DNA of 64,000 bases from Stenotrophomonas sp. UBA2629 (GTDB lineage Bacteria > Pseudomonadota > Gammaproteobacteria > Xanthomonadales > Xanthomonadaceae): the NCBI GenBank assembly GCA_002359895.1, contig DEOB01000008.1, positions 259,958 through 323,957 of the forward strand, read 5' to 3'. A model generated the notes under the pieces. It ran no database searches and was not told where the DNA came from. It saw only the letters and a program-made list of their open reading frames with translations. Numbering within the stretch: the first letter of the stretch is position 1; the number at the start of each line of letters is the position of its first letter. Positions 18,496 through 27,673 of the stretch are shown here, piece after piece. The position numbers and the translations under genes are program-made.

Positions 18496-20465
18496 ACCCG
18501 GTAGTCCGGCTTTTTCTGCTGCTTGCAGCACTGCTGGCCGGTGGCTGCGCGTCGCTGACGCCGCAGCAGCGTGACCGTGCCGAAGGCATTGCGGTGTCGG
18601 CGCGCTCCACCACGGTGGACTGCCAGCAGCCAGACCGTTGCGCTTTGGATTCGCCGTTGCGGTCGCTCGGTGGCCGCGCCATGGCCGAATCCACCGCGCA
18701 AGCGCCGCGTCATTACGCCACCATCCTGGATGAGGGCGAGCTGGCGCTGGTGGCACGGTTGAACCTGCTGCGCAGCGCCACCCGCAGCATCGACCTGCAG
18801 ACCTACATCTTCGATACCGACGACAGTGCGCGACTGGTGATCGACGAACTGCTGGCCGCCGCCCGTCGCGGGGTGAAGGTACGTGTGTTGATCGACCAGC
18901 TGTCGGCGATCTCCGATGTACAGATGTTGGGCGCGTTGTCCGGCTCGCATGTCAATTTCGAGTTGCGGGTCTACAACCCGGCCTTCGGCAAGGCCAAGCT
19001 CAATTACCTGGACTACGCCGGCAGCGTGCTGTGCTGCTTCCGCCGCTTCAACCAGCGCATGCACAACAAGCTGCTGGTGATCGACGATGTCATTGGCGTG
19101 GTCGGTGGCCGCAACTATCAGGACGACTATTACGACTGGGATCGCGAGTACAACTTCCGCGATCGTGACGTGATGGTGGCGGGCCCGGAAGCGCGTGAGA
19201 TGGCCGCCAACTTCCAGGCGTTCTGGGAGGCGCGGCGCAGTGTGCCGGCCGAACGCCTGAACGATGTCGGCAAGACGCTCTTGCGTGGCGGCGTGCCTGC
19301 CATGCCCGAGGCAGCGTTCCGCAACCCCGAGCGCATCGAGCGGGTGGATGTGGAAGCGTCCGACCCGGGCTTCATCAGCCGGGAGTTCGTGGACACCGCA
19401 TTGGCAGTCGAATCGGTCAGTTATGTGGCCGATCTTCCACGCAAACACCGCAACGAAACCGATGACGAGCCGCTGGACGGGCAACACCTCACCGAGCCGA
19501 CGCTGGACCGGCTGATCGCCTCGGCACAAAGCGAAGTGCTGCTGCAGACCCCATACCTGGTGCTGTCCAAACCGGCGCAGAAGCTGTTCAAAGACCTGCG
19601 CAAGCGTGAGGCGCCACCGCGCGTGGTGGTTTCCACCAACAGCCTGGCCGCCACCGACAATCCGGTTGTCTATGCGCTGTCGTACAAGTACAAGCGCCGC
19701 AATCTGCGCGAGCTGGGCTTCAACATCTACGAATACAAGCCGTTCCCGCTGGATGCGCCGGTGAACTACCGCGCGCTGGTGCCGATGCCGTTGCAGGACG
19801 TGGGCCGTGAGACATCACGCAACCGCGTGATCGGCGGCAGCGCGGCCGGCAGCAACGTGCGCGGCAGCGGCTCGGGGCGCAAGTTGAGCCCCGGTGGCAG
19901 TGAGGTGGAGCGCGAGGTGCTGCGTACCGAGACCCGGCCTTCGTTCCTGAGCACGCGCCCGGCCAACCGCCCGGTACCGGTGACCCGGCAGGGCGCTCGC
20001 ATGGGCCTGCATGCCAAATCGCTGGTGGTGGACCGCCGCATCGGCGTGATCGGCACCCACAACTTCGACCCACGCAGCGAGAACTACAACACCGAAGGTG
20101 CGGTCATCATCGAAGACCCGGTGTTTGCCGAGCAGCTGGCGCAGAGCATCCTGCGTGACATACACCCGGACAACTCCTGGGTAGTGGCGCCGCGACAGAA
20201 GGGCCCGGTGTTGTCGGGTTTGAACTACAGCCTGGGCAAGGCCTCCGAAGCACTGCCGGTGCTGGATTTCTGGCCGTGGCGTTACGCCACCGACTACGAA
20301 TTCCAGCCTGGCCCGGAATGCACCACGCCGCTGCGCCGTCAGGACCCGCGCTTCCACAGCTGCTACCTGTCGGTGGGCGATTTCCCGGAAGTGGACGTCG
20401 GCCCCAAGTGGTTGCTGGTACGCATGCTGACCGCCTTCGGCGCCGGCTTGGTCCCCATTCTGTAA
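18492..20465 (+). CDS. Phospholipase D family lipoprotein, ClsC-like cardiolipin synthase
   Basis: A 657-aa protein with two HKD motifs: HNKLLVIDD with GGRNYQDDYY after it, and HAKSLVVDRR with GTHNFDPRS. It resembles ClsC, which makes cardiolipin from phosphatidylethanolamine and phosphatidylglycerol. The N-terminus ends in the lipobox LAGGC (Cys19), so it is probably a lipoprotein anchored in an envelope membrane. The start is GTG overlapping the YceI stop. A Gly/Ser-rich insertion around SAAGSNVRGSGSGRKLSPGG, before the second HKD motif, looks like a disordered linker and is unusual for the family. Confidence 0.85.
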   Translation: MNPVVRLFLLLAALLAGGCASLTPQQRDRAEGIAVSARSTTVDCQQPDRCALDSPLRSLGGRAMAESTAQAPRHYATILDEGELALVARLNLLRSATRSIDLQTYIFDTDDSARLVIDELLAAARRGVKVRVLIDQLSAISDVQMLGALSGSHVNFELRVYNPAFGKAKLNYLDYAGSVLCCFRRFNQRMHNKLLVIDDVIGVVGGRNYQDDYYDWDREYNFRDRDVMVAGPEAREMAANFQAFWEARRSVPAERLNDVGKTLLRGGVPAMPEAAFRNPERIERVDVEASDPGFISREFVDTALAVESVSYVADLPRKHRNETDDEPLDGQHLTEPTLDRLIASAQSEVLLQTPYLVLSKPAQKLFKDLRKREAPPRVVVSTNSLAATDNPVVYALSYKYKRRNLRELGFNIYEYKPFPLDAPVNYRALVPMPLQDVGRETSRNRVIGGSAAGSNVRGSGSGRKLSPGGSEVEREVLRTETRPSFLSTRPANRPVPVTRQGARMGLHAKSLVVDRRIGVIGTHNFDPRSENYNTEGAVIIEDPVFAEQLAQSILRDIHPDNSWVVAPRQKGPVLSGLNYSLGKASEALPVLDFWPWRYATDYEFQPGPECTTPLRRQDPRFHSCYLSVGDFPEVDVGPKWLLVRMLTAFGAGLVPIL

Positions 20466-20496
20466 ACGCATCCCTTCCCCCGAACAGGCCCTACGC

Positions 20497-20925
20497 ATGT
20501 CCCGAGTATTCCGCGAGCCGGTTGATCTGCAGTTGGTCAACGCGCTCAGCCGCAACACCCTCATCGACCACCTGGGCATCGTGTTCACCGCCGTGGGTGA
20601 TGACTGGATCCAGGCGACGATGCCGGTGGACGAACGCACCCGCCAGCCTTATGGCCTGCTGCACGGTGGTGCGTCCGTGGTGTTGGCTGAAACCCTGGGC
20701 AGCAGCGCCGGCAATCTATGCGTGGACCCGGCAAGTCAGGTCTGCGTGGGGCTGGAAATCAACGCCAACCACCTGCGTGCGGCCCGCGATGGCGTGGTCA
20801 CCGGCACCGCCCGCGCGCTGCATGTAGGGCGTACCACGCAGGTGTGGGAGATCCGCATCGAGAACCAAGCCGGCAAGCCGGTGTGCATTTCGCGCTTGAC
20901 CTTGGCCGTGGTGGCGAAAACCTGA
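20497..20925 (+). CDS. Hotdog-fold acyl-CoA thioesterase (PaaI/YdiI/MenI type)
   Basis: A 142-aa single hotdog domain. The family signature is clear: RTRQPYGLLHGGASVVLAET carries the His-Gly-Gly and the catalytic Glu expected for YdiI/MenI-type enzymes, which hydrolyse acyl-CoA esters such as DHNA-CoA. The exact substrate cannot be read from sequence. Start is ATG at 20497, 31 bp after the cardiolipin-synthase-like gene. Confidence 0.85.
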   Translation: MSRVFREPVDLQLVNALSRNTLIDHLGIVFTAVGDDWIQATMPVDERTRQPYGLLHGGASVVLAETLGSSAGNLCVDPASQVCVGLEINANHLRAARDGVVTGTARALHVGRTTQVWEIRIENQAGKPVCISRLTLAVVAKT

Positions 20926-20936
20926 AGCCGGCACGC

Positions 20937-23510
20937 TCAGCCGGTGGCGCAAGCCGCTGGCTGGTAAGCGCGCACCCAGCACGCCATTGCCGCTGCCGGT
21001 AGTGCGGGGGTGAAGTGGTACCCCTGTGCGACGTGGTACCCCTGCGCGCTCAGCAGCTGTAATTGCTCGCTGCTTTCCACGCCTTCTGCCACAACCTTCA
21101 ACTGCAGGCTGTGGCCGATCTGCGCGATGGCCTGGGTCAAGGTGCAGGCGACGCTGTCGTGGGTGATGTCATTGACGAAACTGCGATCGAGCTTGAGTTC
21201 GCTGATGGGCAATTGCCGCAGGTAGCTCAGGCTGGAGTAGCCGGTGCCGAAGTCGTCCATCGACAGCCGCACACCCAACGCATGCACCTGACGCAGCGTG
21301 TGCAGGGTGATGGGGGCGGCGTCGAGCAGTACGCTTTCGGTGATTTCCAGGGTCAGGTCGGAGGGGGCGAGTGATTCTTCGCGCAGGATCTGGCTGATGG
21401 TGTCCGGCAGGCCGGGATTGTGGAAGTTGGTCGGCGACAGGTTCACCGATATCGACGGCACAACCAGGCCGTCACGGCGCCAACAGCCCAACTGATGACA
21501 GGCTTCCTTCAACGCCCATTGGCCCAGTTGGCCGATCAGGCCGGTTTCTTCGGCCAGCGGGATGAAGCGCTCTGGCGACACGTTGCCCAGCCGCACATGG
21601 TTCCAGCGGGCGAGGGCTTCGATGCTGTGCAGGCCGCCGCTGCCGATGTCGATCTGCGGTTGGTAATGCAGCTGCAGCTGGTTCTGGTCCAGGGCTTCGC
21701 GCAGGGCGGTTTCCAGCCCCAGCCGCTCCTGTGCGCTGCGGTCCATCTCGCTGCTGTAGAAGCGCGCATGGCTGCGGCCACTGTGCTTTGCCTGGTACAT
21801 GGCCATGTCGGCATGGTGCAGCAGGCTTTCCATGTCGCAACCATCGTCGGGAAACACGCTGACGCCGATGCTGGCCGAGGGCCGTATCTCCACGTCGCCC
21901 AGGTGCAGCGGCTGCCCCAACGCACGCAGCAGCTGCTCGCTGCGCTCGGCGGCGGCCTGGCCATCACAGGGGTTGAGCACCACCACGAACTCGTCGCCGG
22001 ACAGGCGACCGACGATATCCATCGGCCCGGTTTCCTGCTGCAGCCGTCGCGCAACGGTGCGCAGCAGTTCGTCACCGCCGGGGTGGCCGAAGGAATCGTT
22101 GACCTGTTTGAAGCGGTCAAGATCAATGAACAACATGGCCAACGAGCCGTTGCGGTGCTGTGCGGCGGTGATGGCGTTGTCGGCCTGCGCGTGCAGCAGG
22201 CTGCGGTTGGGCAGGCCGGTGAGGTCGTCGTAGAAGGCCAGCCGGCGGATGCGGTTGCGGGCTTCCTCGCGCTCCAGCGCCAGCGCACACAGGTGCACGA
22301 TCACCTGCACCAGCCGGCGGTGGAAGCTGTCCGGGTCGTGCGGTTGCCGGTAATAGAACGCGAATGTCCCCAACACGCGGCCGTTGCTGGCCTTGATCGG
22401 CGTGGACCAGCAGGCCGCCAGGCCGTGCTGCAGGGCGATGTGGCTGAGGCCTTCCCAGTTCGGGTCGTTGGCTATGTCGCGCGAAAGTACCGGCTCACCA
22501 CTGTGCGCAGCGCTGCCACAACTGCCGCGCAGCGGGCCGATGACCAGGCCATCGACCTGCTTGTTGTAGGCGTCGGGCAGGCTGGGCGCGGCCAGGGTGC
22601 GCAGCTTGCCGTCTTCCAGACGCAATACCGAGCACAGCACCTGCGGCGCTATCCGCTCCACCTCCACGCACATCTGCTGCATCAGCTCCACGGTGGGTAC
22701 TTCGCGCACCATGGCGTCGAGCATTTTGTGCTGCAGCACCTCATGCACCTTGGTGCGGGTGATGTCCATCAGCACGATGACCAGGTTCACCAGCGCGCCG
22801 TAGTCATCAAAGATGGGGTTGGTGCTGACCGAGCACCACAGCGGTTGGCCGTTTTTGCAGTGCACGCGCTCGTCGGCCTGGATGGGGCGGCCTGCGCTCA
22901 GTCGCGAGGCATAGGCGGCCACATGCTTGGACGAGTAGCCGCCGGGCGCCAGCAACGCCGGAACGTATTGGCCCAGCGCCTCGTCATCGATAAAGCCGAA
23001 CAGGCGCCGGAAACCCTTGTTCAGATGCACGATGCGGCCCTTTGCATCGGTGATCAGCACCGCGCTCTGGGTTTCATCAAACCCCAGCGACAGCAGGCGC
23101 TCGCGTGCCTGGGTGATGCGCCGCACGGTGGCATCGGTGATCAAGGCCATGCGGATGTCGCGGTCGCCGCTGTGTACCTGCGACAGGGCCACGCTGATCC
23201 AGCATTGGCTGCCGTCCTTGCGGATCAACTGGATGTCGTGCGGCATCTGCGCCAGCTCGTGCACGCGGTTGCTGTCGCCGGGGTGGGTGTGGGTGTTGTA
23301 GCGCTCGCGGATGGAGGCCGGCGCCAGCATGCCCAGGTTCTGGCCCAGCATTTCCTCGCGCGACCAGCCGGAGATCAGCTCCATGGCGCGGTTGAAATAC
23401 AGGATGCTGTTGTATTCGTCGAACAGGATCACGCCGTTGCCGATCTGTTCCAAAGCCTTGGAAAAGAACTGCAACATGTCTTCTGCCGAGGACAACCGCT
23501 CCTGGTCCAT
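20937..23510 (-). CDS. PAS-PAS-GAF-GGDEF-EAL cyclic-di-GMP turnover protein
   Basis: An 857-aa cytoplasmic protein with two N-terminal PAS domains (about residues 10-255), a GAF domain (about 270-420), a GGDEF domain and a C-terminal EAL phosphodiesterase domain. The GGDEF signature reads SGDEF (residues 504-508), which still keeps GDEF; such variants can be active. The EAL motif is intact (Glu631, then ALARWNH), with later DDFGTGYSSL. The protein is therefore probably a c-di-GMP phosphodiesterase, possibly bifunctional, controlled by ligands of its PAS/GAF domains. The ATG at 23510 has a GGGGGG ribosome-binding site nine bases away; a GTG two codons upstream is too close to it. Confidence 0.9.
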   Translation of the reverse strand: MDQERLSSAEDMLQFFSKALEQIGNGVILFDEYNSILYFNRAMELISGWSREEMLGQNLGMLAPASIRERYNTHTHPGDSNRVHELAQMPHDIQLIRKDGSQCWISVALSQVHSGDRDIRMALITDATVRRITQARERLLSLGFDETQSAVLITDAKGRIVHLNKGFRRLFGFIDDEALGQYVPALLAPGGYSSKHVAAYASRLSAGRPIQADERVHCKNGQPLWCSVSTNPIFDDYGALVNLVIVLMDITRTKVHEVLQHKMLDAMVREVPTVELMQQMCVEVERIAPQVLCSVLRLEDGKLRTLAAPSLPDAYNKQVDGLVIGPLRGSCGSAAHSGEPVLSRDIANDPNWEGLSHIALQHGLAACWSTPIKASNGRVLGTFAFYYRQPHDPDSFHRRLVQVIVHLCALALEREEARNRIRRLAFYDDLTGLPNRSLLHAQADNAITAAQHRNGSLAMLFIDLDRFKQVNDSFGHPGGDELLRTVARRLQQETGPMDIVGRLSGDEFVVVLNPCDGQAAAERSEQLLRALGQPLHLGDVEIRPSASIGVSVFPDDGCDMESLLHHADMAMYQAKHSGRSHARFYSSEMDRSAQERLGLETALREALDQNQLQLHYQPQIDIGSGGLHSIEALARWNHVRLGNVSPERFIPLAEETGLIGQLGQWALKEACHQLGCWRRDGLVVPSISVNLSPTNFHNPGLPDTISQILREESLAPSDLTLEITESVLLDAAPITLHTLRQVHALGVRLSMDDFGTGYSSLSYLRQLPISELKLDRSFVNDITHDSVACTLTQAIAQIGHSLQLKVVAEGVESSEQLQLLSAQGYHVAQGYHFTPALPAAAMACWVRAYQPAACATG

Positions 23511-23691
23511 CAACACGCGCCCCCCTTGGCTACGAGCCGGTACTTTTACACCCTATTGTGTCCCTGTGGCGTGGAAACACGGGTACAGCCGGGCGGCGTG
23601 GGCATACGGGCCGGTTTCACGCCGGCCACCGACGCTGGCGTGGGTGTTGCCGAGCTGGCGGAAGCCTGACCGCATCCGGTATCGTGCGCGG

Positions 23692-24483
23692 ATGAATTCC
23701 CCCCGTCCCGCCCGCCACGGCGGTGTGGCTCGCGTGTTCCGTTACCTGTACCGCGTCCCGCTGTTGCTGGTGCACATCGTCCTGTTCCTGCCGCTGATCC
23801 TGCTGCTGATGCTGCCGCCGTTCGGGCGTATCGGCGGGCCTGTCGACCCCCTGGAGCACCGGGTGGTGCGCTGGTGGTCGGGCGCTTTGATGTGGATTTT
23901 CGGCTTCCGCCTGCACCGCTACGGCCAACCGTTGCCGGGAGCGGTGTTGTTTGTGGCCAACCATGTGGGCTGGGTGGACATCTGCATGGTTCACAGCCAG
24001 CAGATGGTCGGCTTTGTGGCCAAGCGTGAGATCGCCAACTGGCCGGTGGTCGGCTGGGTCGCCAGCCGTGGTCACACCATCTACCACCAGCGCGGCAACA
24101 CCGAGTCGCTGGGCGGGGTGATGGACGAAATGGTCAAACGCCTGCAGGAGCAGCGCCCAGTGGCGGTGTTCCCCGAAGGCCGTACCCGTGGCGGCAGCGA
24201 GGTGGGGCCGTTCCATGCACGCATCTTCCAGGCCGCGGTCGAAGCCCATGTGCCGGTACAGCCCGTCGCGCTGCGTTATGGCGAGCGTGGCAATGCGCAG
24301 ACGGTGGTCGCGTTCGGCCCCGGTGAGAGCTTCTTTGGCAATTTCCTGCGGCTGTTGGGCGAGGCGCCACGCCGGGCGGAAGTGCATTTTCTGGAGCCGC
24401 TCAGTGGCCCGGAGCTGGAAGGCCGCCGCCGCATCGCGGACACCGCGCGTGCGCGTATCGTGGCGGTGATGGAAGGGCCATAA
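23692..24483 (+). CDS. 1-acyl-sn-glycerol-3-phosphate acyltransferase (PlsC family)
   Basis: A 263-aa membrane-associated acyltransferase that would convert lysophosphatidic acid to phosphatidic acid. The HX4D motif is NHVGWVD (His91, Asp96) and the phosphate-binding motif is FPEGRTRGG. A strongly hydrophobic segment near the N-terminus (LLLVHIVLFLPLILLLML) anchors it. Start is ATG at 23692. Genomes of this family often hold several PlsC paralogues, so this may not be the main one. Confidence 0.85.
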   Translation: MNSPRPARHGGVARVFRYLYRVPLLLVHIVLFLPLILLLMLPPFGRIGGPVDPLEHRVVRWWSGALMWIFGFRLHRYGQPLPGAVLFVANHVGWVDICMVHSQQMVGFVAKREIANWPVVGWVASRGHTIYHQRGNTESLGGVMDEMVKRLQEQRPVAVFPEGRTRGGSEVGPFHARIFQAAVEAHVPVQPVALRYGERGNAQTVVAFGPGESFFGNFLRLLGEAPRRAEVHFLEPLSGPELEGRRRIADTARARIVAVMEGP

Positions 24484-24529
24484 CGGGGATGGCGATGGTC
24501 AACGTCGCAACCCATCGCAGCGGCGCAGC

Positions 24530-25531
24530 ATGCACGCCATGTTGAACGCTGCCGATTACCAACCTCCGCGCTGGCTGCGCAACCGCCACCTGCAATCCAT
24601 GCTGGCTTCCAGCCGGGTGCGGCTGCGTCGCGGCCAGAAGCTGCTGGCCGCCACCGGCGCGCTCACCACCGAATTGATGCTCGATGGCGGTGATGGCGTG
24701 CGCCTGCAGGCGTGGCACAGCCGGTTGCCGGGCGTGGTGCCGGTCGGCATGGTGTTGCTGTTGCATGGTTGGGAGGGCAGTGCCGAATCCAGCTACATGC
24801 GCATGACCGCCGCCCGCATGCTGCAGAGCGGCTTTGAAGTGGTGCGGCTCAACTTCCGTGACCACGGCAACACCCACCACCTCAATCCCGGCATCTTCCA
24901 TTCCTGCCGTATTGAAGAAGTGGTCAACGCCGCCGGCGACATCGCCGCACGTTTCCCGCTGTTGCCGCTGGTGGCCGCCGGTTATTCGCTGGGCGGCAAT
25001 TTCGTGCTGCGGCTTGCCTTGCATGCGCCGGCCGCCGGTGTGCCGCTGCGGCATGTGGCCTCGGTGTGCCCGGTGCTGGACCCGGCTGTGACGATGGACA
25101 GCATCGAGAACGGCCCGGCCATGTATGACTGGTATTTCCGCCGCAAATGGACAGGCTCGTTGCGGCGCAAGCGCACCTTGTTCCCCGAACTGGCCGATTG
25201 CGACGACACCGTGCTCAAGCTCGACATCCGCGCGCTGACCGGCTGGCTGGTGGACCGGCACACCGATTTCGCCTCGCTGCAGGATTACTTTGACGGCTAC
25301 TCCATCGCCGGCCAGAAGTTGGCGGGGCTGCAGGTGCCGGCGGATATCCTGATGGCGCAGGACGACCCGGTGATTCCGTTTGCCACGTTCGACCAGTGGC
25401 AGTTGCCGTTGCACGCGCACCTGCAGATTGCGCGCTGGGGCGGGCACTGCGGTTTCATTGAAAACCTGCGCGGCGACGGCTTTTCCGAGCGCTGGGTGGC
25501 GCAGCAGCTGTTGGCAGCGATCCAGCGCTGA
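24530..25531 (+). CDS. Alpha/beta hydrolase, YheT-like
   Basis: A 333-aa alpha/beta hydrolase. Family features are PPRWLRNRHLQSMLAS at the N-terminus, an oxyanion-type LLLHGWEGS, the nucleophile elbow AGYSLGGNF and a late GGHCGF histidine. YheT-type proteins are conserved but their natural esters are not known. Start is ATG at 24530; MLNAADYQ at 24539 is an alternative. The gene follows plsC by 46 bp and may be part of the same transcript. Confidence 0.85.
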   Translation: MHAMLNAADYQPPRWLRNRHLQSMLASSRVRLRRGQKLLAATGALTTELMLDGGDGVRLQAWHSRLPGVVPVGMVLLLHGWEGSAESSYMRMTAARMLQSGFEVVRLNFRDHGNTHHLNPGIFHSCRIEEVVNAAGDIAARFPLLPLVAAGYSLGGNFVLRLALHAPAAGVPLRHVASVCPVLDPAVTMDSIENGPAMYDWYFRRKWTGSLRRKRTLFPELADCDDTVLKLDIRALTGWLVDRHTDFASLQDYFDGYSIAGQKLAGLQVPADILMAQDDPVIPFATFDQWQLPLHAHLQIARWGGHCGFIENLRGDGFSERWVAQQLLAAIQR

Positions 25532-25589
25532 ACCATGGCCGGTGTGCAGGGCCGCTACAATGCGTTTTTTGCGCTGATGCCGGACCGCC

Positions 25590-27659
25590 ATGCAAGACAA
25601 AATCATTGAAGCCCTGCGCCGCACCGCCACCGATGAAGGTGTGTCCCTGGCCCGTGAATGGGTAGCGGCTGAACCGCAACAGGCGCAGGCACACCGCTGG
25701 CTGGCACTTGCCCTGCAGCAGCACGGCCAATTGGCTGATGCCCAAGCCAGCCTTGAGCAGGCACTCGCACTGGCACCGGATGATGCCGCACTGCATCTGC
25801 AGCAGGCCGGCCTGCTGTTGGCACTGCGCCAGATCGAGGCTGCCGGACACGCGCTGGAGCGCAGCACCACGCTCAATCCCAACGAATTTTCGGCCTACCT
25901 GATGCAGGCGCATCTGGCGCTGGCCCGTGACGACACCGATGAAGCCGACCGCCTCGGCCGCATGGCCGCGCGCGTGGAGCCGGACAGCCCCGAGCTGGCC
26001 GGTATCCAAGGCATGGTCGCGCTGCGTCGCGGTGACGTGGACCGCGCGCTGAGCGTGCTGTCGGCCGCCAGCCAGCAGCTGCCCAACGATCCGCGCCTGC
26101 TGCACGCACTGGGCTTTGCCTACCTGGGCAAGGACATGCTTGCCTTTGCCGAACAGGCGTTCCGCCGCGTGCTGGAACTGAGCCCGGGCACCCAGGCCCT
26201 GCGTGGGCTGCTGGTGCAGCTGGCATTGCGCCAGGGCCATGTGGATCGCGCCGCCGAGGTGATGCGCGAAGTGCTGGCCAACGAGGGCGGTGATAGCCCG
26301 GGCATGCGCCGCCTGGCCGGCGAGCTGGAACTGGCCTCGGGCCAGCCGCAGCAGGCGCTGGAACACCTGCGTCCGCTGCTGGCCCAGCTGCCGGGCGACC
26401 GCGCCACGTTGCAGCTGCTGTTGATGGCCTGGCAGCGTCTGGGCCGTGACGAAGAAGCGCGCGCCGATCTGGAAGCTGCCCTGCAGGAAAGCACCCAATT
26501 GCATGACCTGTGGCTGGCACGTCTGGCGGTGGCGCCGGTCGGCAGCGAGGAAGCGGCCGACGTCGTGGACCGTTGGCTGGCCGCCATGCCCGAACACCTT
26601 CCGGCGCTGGAAGCACGCATGAGCCTGCACGACATGGGCGGGCAGGCCGATGCCGCCGAAGCCATCGCACGGCAGATCATCGCGCTGGAGCCGGGCCGGG
26701 TCAGTGGCGAACAACGCATCGTCGAAGCCCTGCTGCTGCGTGAGCCCGCAGCTGCGGTGACGCATGTGCAGGCGCTGTTGGACAACGCCCCGGAAGAAGC
26801 GCGCGCGCCGCTGCGCACCTGGCTGGGCAGCGTGCAGGACCGTGCCGGTGATCCGGCCGCCGCAGTGGCCACCTGGGTAGGCCTGCATGAAACCTTGGCA
26901 CCGTCGCGTCTGCCGCTGCCGCCGCAGGCCAAAGCGCCCGGTGAATGGCCGGCGATGGGCGAGATAACCGAAGACAACAGCACCCGCCCGATGTTCGTCT
27001 GGGGCGCACCGGGCTCCGGCGTGGAGCGCGTGGTGGCCGTGATGGACGCCGGCAGCCGCGTGCTGCGTGGCGACCGTTTCGGCCCGACGCCGCCCAACGA
27101 TGGTTTCCAGAACTTCTTCACCCTGCAGCGCCTGGCAACCGACGCGTTGAGCCCTGAGCAGCTGGTGCAGCAATGGCGCGAGCAGTTGCCATCGCGTGGC
27201 ATTGAGGATGGCAACGTCATCGACTGGCTGTTGTGGTGGGACAACGCACTGCTGTGGGCACTGCGCCCGCAGCTGCCGGAAGGCCGCCTGGTCATTGCCC
27301 TGCGCGACCCACGCGACATGCTGGTCGAATGGTTGGCGCTGGGCGCGCCGGCACCGCTGGCGCTCACCTCGTCCAGCGAAGCGGCGCAGTGGCTGGCCCG
27401 TTCCCTGGAGCAGGTGGCCGACCTGCACGAACAGGATCTATACACCCACCTGCTCATCCGCACCGACGACGCCGTCAACGACCCCGCCGCCATGGGTGCA
27501 CTGCTGGAGCAGGCATTCGGCATGCGCTTCCCGCCGGTACGCAGCCTTGGCCCGGGCACCCTCGAAGCCGGCCACTGGCGTAAGTACGCGCAGGTGTTGT
27601 CGGCGGAGTTCTCGCGCCTGACCCCGGTTGCGGTGCGTCTGGGCTACCCCGAAAACTGA
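25590..27659 (+). CDS. TPR protein with C-terminal sulfotransferase-like domain
   Basis: A 689-aa protein. The first 430 or so residues are tetratricopeptide repeats (A-L-Q-rich helical pairs such as ALALQQHGQLADAQASLEQA). The last 220 residues look like a sulfotransferase fold: a P-loop-like GAPGSG at residues 472-477, in the place of the PAPS 5'-phosphosulfate loop, and LRDPRDMLVE at 571-580, resembling the 3'-phosphate RDP motif. TPR-sulfotransferase fusions exist in this bacterial group. The usual P-loop Arg (PxSGT) is altered here to PGSGV, so activity is uncertain. There is no signal peptide. Confidence 0.75.
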   Translation: MQDKIIEALRRTATDEGVSLAREWVAAEPQQAQAHRWLALALQQHGQLADAQASLEQALALAPDDAALHLQQAGLLLALRQIEAAGHALERSTTLNPNEFSAYLMQAHLALARDDTDEADRLGRMAARVEPDSPELAGIQGMVALRRGDVDRALSVLSAASQQLPNDPRLLHALGFAYLGKDMLAFAEQAFRRVLELSPGTQALRGLLVQLALRQGHVDRAAEVMREVLANEGGDSPGMRRLAGELELASGQPQQALEHLRPLLAQLPGDRATLQLLLMAWQRLGRDEEARADLEAALQESTQLHDLWLARLAVAPVGSEEAADVVDRWLAAMPEHLPALEARMSLHDMGGQADAAEAIARQIIALEPGRVSGEQRIVEALLLREPAAAVTHVQALLDNAPEEARAPLRTWLGSVQDRAGDPAAAVATWVGLHETLAPSRLPLPPQAKAPGEWPAMGEITEDNSTRPMFVWGAPGSGVERVVAVMDAGSRVLRGDRFGPTPPNDGFQNFFTLQRLATDALSPEQLVQQWREQLPSRGIEDGNVIDWLLWWDNALLWALRPQLPEGRLVIALRDPRDMLVEWLALGAPAPLALTSSSEAAQWLARSLEQVADLHEQDLYTHLLIRTDDAVNDPAAMGALLEQAFGMRFPPVRSLGPGTLEAGHWRKYAQVLSAEFSRLTPVAVRLGYPEN

Positions 27660-27673
27660 TTCAAGGAATGACG

